Assembly: GCA_017961385.1 (NCBI GenBank)
Contig: JAGCXJ010000162.1
Span: 1-17,041, forward strand
DNA length: 17,041 nucleotides
Direction: 5' to 3'
Origin: Lachnospiraceae bacterium
GTDB taxonomy: Bacteria; Bacillota; Clostridia; Lachnospirales; Lachnospiraceae
The position numbers and the translations under genes were made by a program. Below the pieces are notes generated by a model that worked only from the letters and a program-made list of their open reading frames with translations, was not told the DNA's origin and made no database searches. This document shows, piece by piece, positions 15,232 to 17,041 of the stretch. Position 1 is the first letter of the stretch. Each line of letters begins with the position of its first letter.

Positions 15232-15713
15232 TCAACAACCCATTTAAGATCCTTTGCAGCTACTACCTTATACTCATTTTCTTTTGAGCCGATCCTCAGG
15301 TAAACATTTTTTATGCCGGCCTGTATTATCATCCTGGCACACAGCGGACATGGCTTTGCTTCATGAATGGAGTTGTCATCGGGATTTACACCAGTAAGAT
15401 ATAGATCTGCTCCGATTGTCTGTTCTCTTGAACAGTTCAACAGCGCATTTGCTTCGGCATGGACTGCTCTGCAGACATCATATCCCTGACCCTGATGCAA
15501 GCCTCTCTCTATCCTGGGGCAGCGACCTATATCGCAGCAGTTGTCCTCTCCCCTTGGAGCGCCGTTGTATCCTGTCGAAATGACTGCATCATCCTTGACT
15601 ATGACAGCACCGTACTTTCTCTTGATGCATGTACTCCTGTATGCAAATACTTCCGCACAGTTTAAATATGTATCTATCTTTGAAACTCTTTTTTCTGAAC
15701 CTGTTAAAACCAT
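15228..15713 (-). CDS. Deoxycytidylate (dCMP) deaminase family protein
   Basis: A 161-residue zinc enzyme predicted to deaminate dCMP to dUMP, feeding thymidylate synthesis in the cytoplasm. Catalytic motif HAEAN with H85 and E87, and PCPLC with C122 and C125 as the other zinc ligands. The substrate-pocket phrase STGYNGAPRG near residues 46-55 is typical of dCMP deaminases and ComEB. C59, C60 and C65 may bind a second, structural zinc as in several family members. Its start is three bases after the end of the GNAT reading frame, and its stop overlaps the AraC start. The ribosome site is weak (AAAGGA ten bases upstream), in keeping with coupling to the gene before it. Confidence 0.92.
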   Translation of the reverse strand: MVLTGSEKRVSKIDTYLNCAEVFAYRSTCIKRKYGAVIVKDDAVISTGYNGAPRGEDNCCDIGRCPRIERGLHQGQGYDVCRAVHAEANALLNCSREQTIGADLYLTGVNPDDNSIHEAKPCPLCARMIIQAGIKNVYLRIGSKENEYKVVAAKDLKWVVE

Positions 15714-15716
15714 ATC

Positions 15717-16232
15717 CTAGTATTCCTTTATATATATCTTTGCCTTGAATGTTGCACTGTTATCGAGCTTTGTATATTCGCTGTCCTTTAAAAAATGCAT
15801 GCCGAGCTTTTCCATCACTCTCCTGCTCTTTGTGTTCTCATCGGCAAACTGTCAGACTATCGCTTTTATTTCTCTTTGATTTCTTACATGATCTATGATA
15901 GCGTTTAATGCCTCAGGAACAAGACCTCTTCCCCAGTGATCCTTCCTCAGATTATATCCTATCACCCAATTGTCATCTTCTTTTCTGTATACTATTCCGC
16001 CCATGCCGACAAGCTCGCCTGTCTGTTTATCTACAAAGCCAAGGTCATATGAATCCTCATCATTGATATCGAGGCTTTCAAGCCACTGTCTGGTATGCTC
16101 TACATTCGGATGAGTCGAATATATCATGTATTTTGTCACATCCGGATCAGATGCCCATTTGTATATCGCCTCGGCATCATTGACATTTACCGGTCTGATA
16201 AGAAGTCTTTCTGTTTCTATGATCACATTCAT
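15717..16232 (-). pseudogene. GNAT acetyltransferase (RimJ/RimL type) with an in-frame TGA
   Basis: The frame from ATG 16232 to TAG 15717 encodes a 171-codon GNAT N-acetyltransferase, the usual length. It starts with the family phrase ETERLLIRPVNVNDAEAIY, and the acetyl-CoA loop region is LRKDHWGRGLVPEALNAII. A TGA at 15852-15854 (codon 127) ends translation after KAIV. In the same frame the next codons encode QFADENTKSRRVMEKLGM, the conserved GNAT motif B, and run to a natural end IYIKEY just before the deaminase gene. Without readthrough the 126-residue product lacks part of the acetyl-CoA fold and is probably inactive. A Cys, Trp, Arg or Gly codon changed by one base would explain the TGA. 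ATG 16232 is preceded by GGGG nine bases away. Confidence 0.85.
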
Positions 16233-16319
16233 TATCGTTATCCCCTTTTTTTAAATACTATAGTATCATATGCCGTATACAAAATTATATAGCCAAATTA
16301 TATGATATATTAAATTATA

Positions 16320-16354
16320 TGTAACGTTTTCATCATCTGAGTTGTTTATATTAT
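16320..16354 (+). promoter_or_regulatory. Candidate promoter(s) of the sigma/anti-sigma pair
   Basis: TGTAACGTTTT at 16320-16330 resembles the AAC-containing -35 of ECF promoters, which often drive their own sigma gene, but no CGT-type -10 is found at 16 bases. An overlapping housekeeping-type reading is TTTTCA (16327-16332), 16 bases, TATTAT (16349-16354). Either would place the RNA start at or after ATG 16355. The whole 122-base gap to the GNAT gene is very AT-rich, with three copies of AAATTATAT (16282, 16295, 16312). Confidence 0.35.
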
Positions 16355-16858
16355 ATGAGTGAAGAATCAATGAAAGAAATGGAGGAAATATATAAAAAAT
16401 ACTGTGCAGTGCTCAAAAAGTATGTGGTATCTTTATGCCGCGATCCGGATACGGCTGATGATATCGTATCAGAAACCTTTTACAGGGCGATAAAAAACAT
16501 AGATTCGTTCGACGGTGCCAGTCTGTTCGGATGGTTATGCACAATAGCAAAGAATATATATTTCAATCATTTGAAAAGAAAAGATAATAACACTTTTTCA
16601 CTCGACGATGAGTATGCCGTTCAGGTAGCCGATTTATCAAATGTTGAGGATGAAGCCATAGAAAAACTTCAGCGCAAAAAGCTTTATGAATGCATCCAGG
16701 CACTGTCAGAAACAGAGAAAGAAGTGGTAAGCCTGCGCATTTATACAGATCTTAACTTTGCACAGATAGGCATGGTATTTGGCAAGAGCGAAAACTGGGC
16801 GCGCGTAACATATTACAGATGCAAGGAAAAACTGAAAGGGATGATGAGTAATGAATAA
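16355..16858 (+). CDS. ECF-type RNA polymerase sigma factor
   Basis: A 167-residue sigma-70 family protein of the ECF group. Region 2 spans about residues 8-75 (DDIVSETFYRAIKNI, then FGWLCTIAKNIYFNHLKRK). Region 4 spans about 110-160 (LSETEKEVVSLRIYTDLNFA followed by the DNA-recognition helix KSENWARVTYYRCKEKLKG). Region 3 is absent, as expected for ECF factors. ATG 16355 has no clear ribosome site. ATG 16370 or 16379 would still leave region 2 intact and fits better with a promoter at 16327-16354. It overlaps the anti-sigma gene by eight bases, so the pair is likely translationally coupled. Confidence 0.92.
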   Translation: MSEESMKEMEEIYKKYCAVLKKYVVSLCRDPDTADDIVSETFYRAIKNIDSFDGASLFGWLCTIAKNIYFNHLKRKDNNTFSLDDEYAVQVADLSNVEDEAIEKLQRKKLYECIQALSETEKEVVSLRIYTDLNFAQIGMVFGKSENWARVTYYRCKEKLKGMMSNE

Positions 16859-17041
16859 TGAAAACTGCTGTATGATAAAAGACCTGCTCCCTATTTATAT
16901 AGACGGGCTGTGTTCGGATGAGACAAATGAAATACTAAAGGATCATTTAGTTAACTGCAAAGACTGTCAAAACGCCTACGATGCCATGATCTCGGAAGTG
17001 CCGGGCACTGACTCTGACAAAGTCTCTCCCGAAAAGATAGA
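16851..17041 (+). CDS. Zinc-finger anti-sigma factor (3' end outside window)
   Basis: The first 63 codons of a putative anti-sigma factor. It begins CCMIKDLLPIYIDGLCSDET and has the zinc-binding anti-sigma pattern HLVNCKDC (H32, C36, C39), with C6 or C7 as the fourth ligand. This is the zf-HC2 domain found before a membrane segment in partners of ECF sigma factors; the membrane part would lie beyond the window. ATG 16851 overlaps the sigma stop by eight bases, with AAAGGG about ten bases upstream. The gene order sigma then anti-sigma supports the call. Confidence 0.88.
   Translation, partial: MNNENCCMIKDLLPIYIDGLCSDETNEILKDHLVNCKDCQNAYDAMISEVPGTDSDKVSPEKI

Noticed and set aside
15840..15860. 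TGA in the GNAT gene as selenocysteine or as a reassigned sense codon
   Set aside because: No clear selenocysteine insertion hairpin is seen just after the TGA, GNAT enzymes are not known selenoproteins, and at least five other genes in the window end with TGA.
16282..16320. Three AAATTATAT copies as a repeat array or operator
   Set aside because: Spacings are unequal (13 and 17 bases) and the region is nearly pure A/T, so the matches are expected by chance. They also create TATAAT on the minus strand without matching -35 boxes.

Overview
The window looks like chromosomal DNA of a Gram-positive anaerobic Firmicute, most likely a Lachnospiraceae-type clostridium (Butyrivibrio/Roseburia-like). 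Reasons: moderate to low GC, strong AGGAGG-like ribosome binding sites, clostridial gene types (CvfB, AEC transporter, YjfB-like motility protein, FatA-type acyl-ACP thioesterase, ECF sigma factor with a zinc anti-sigma factor) and tightly packed operons. The genus is inference. Almost all genes lie on the minus strand; only the small YjfB-like gene and the sigma/anti-sigma pair at the right end are on the plus strand. I see no rRNA, tRNA, CRISPR array, insertion sequence or phage gene, and no gene-free stretch longer than 300 bases.

Layout, left to right. (1) 1-2593: ftsX (cut by the window edge), ftsE and a CdaR/PucR-type regulator, transcribed in the order regulator-ftsE-ftsX. (2) 2820-3082: a lone YjfB-like gene on the plus strand, ending in a terminator that works in both directions. 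(3) 3086-5646: an acyl-ACP thioesterase, CvfB and CPBP-protease operon with its own extended -10 promoter. (4) 5632-6558: an AEC-family transporter. (5) 6581-9421: response regulator, histidine kinase and HAD phosphatase operon, with a promoter at one end and a terminator at the other. (6) 9432-14179: an adaptor (HlyD-like), ATPase and large FtsX-type permease operon just upstream of the two-component genes. Its leader holds an 11-bp-period direct repeat and a 13-bp perfect inverted repeat. (7) 14180-16232: a GNAT acetyltransferase interrupted by an in-frame TGA, dCMP deaminase, AraC regulator and cupin, closely spaced. (8) 16355-17041: ECF sigma factor and overlapping anti-sigma gene, cut by the right edge.

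The main functional unit is the adaptor-ATPase-permease-response regulator-kinase cluster (about 7.3-14.2 kb). It resembles sensor-controlled MacAB-like export systems of Gram-positive bacteria. The direct repeat upstream of the adaptor gene has the spacing used by OmpR-family regulators, so the regulator encoded at the end of the cluster may control it. The other observation most worth checking is the GNAT gene: its reading frame continues with conserved sequence for 44 codons after a single TGA, while TGA is used as an ordinary stop in several neighbouring genes.

Five annotated starts differ from the longest open frame: the CdaR-like regulator (2593), response regulator (9370), permease (GTG at 11807), ABC ATPase (12657), and a possible later start for the sigma factor.
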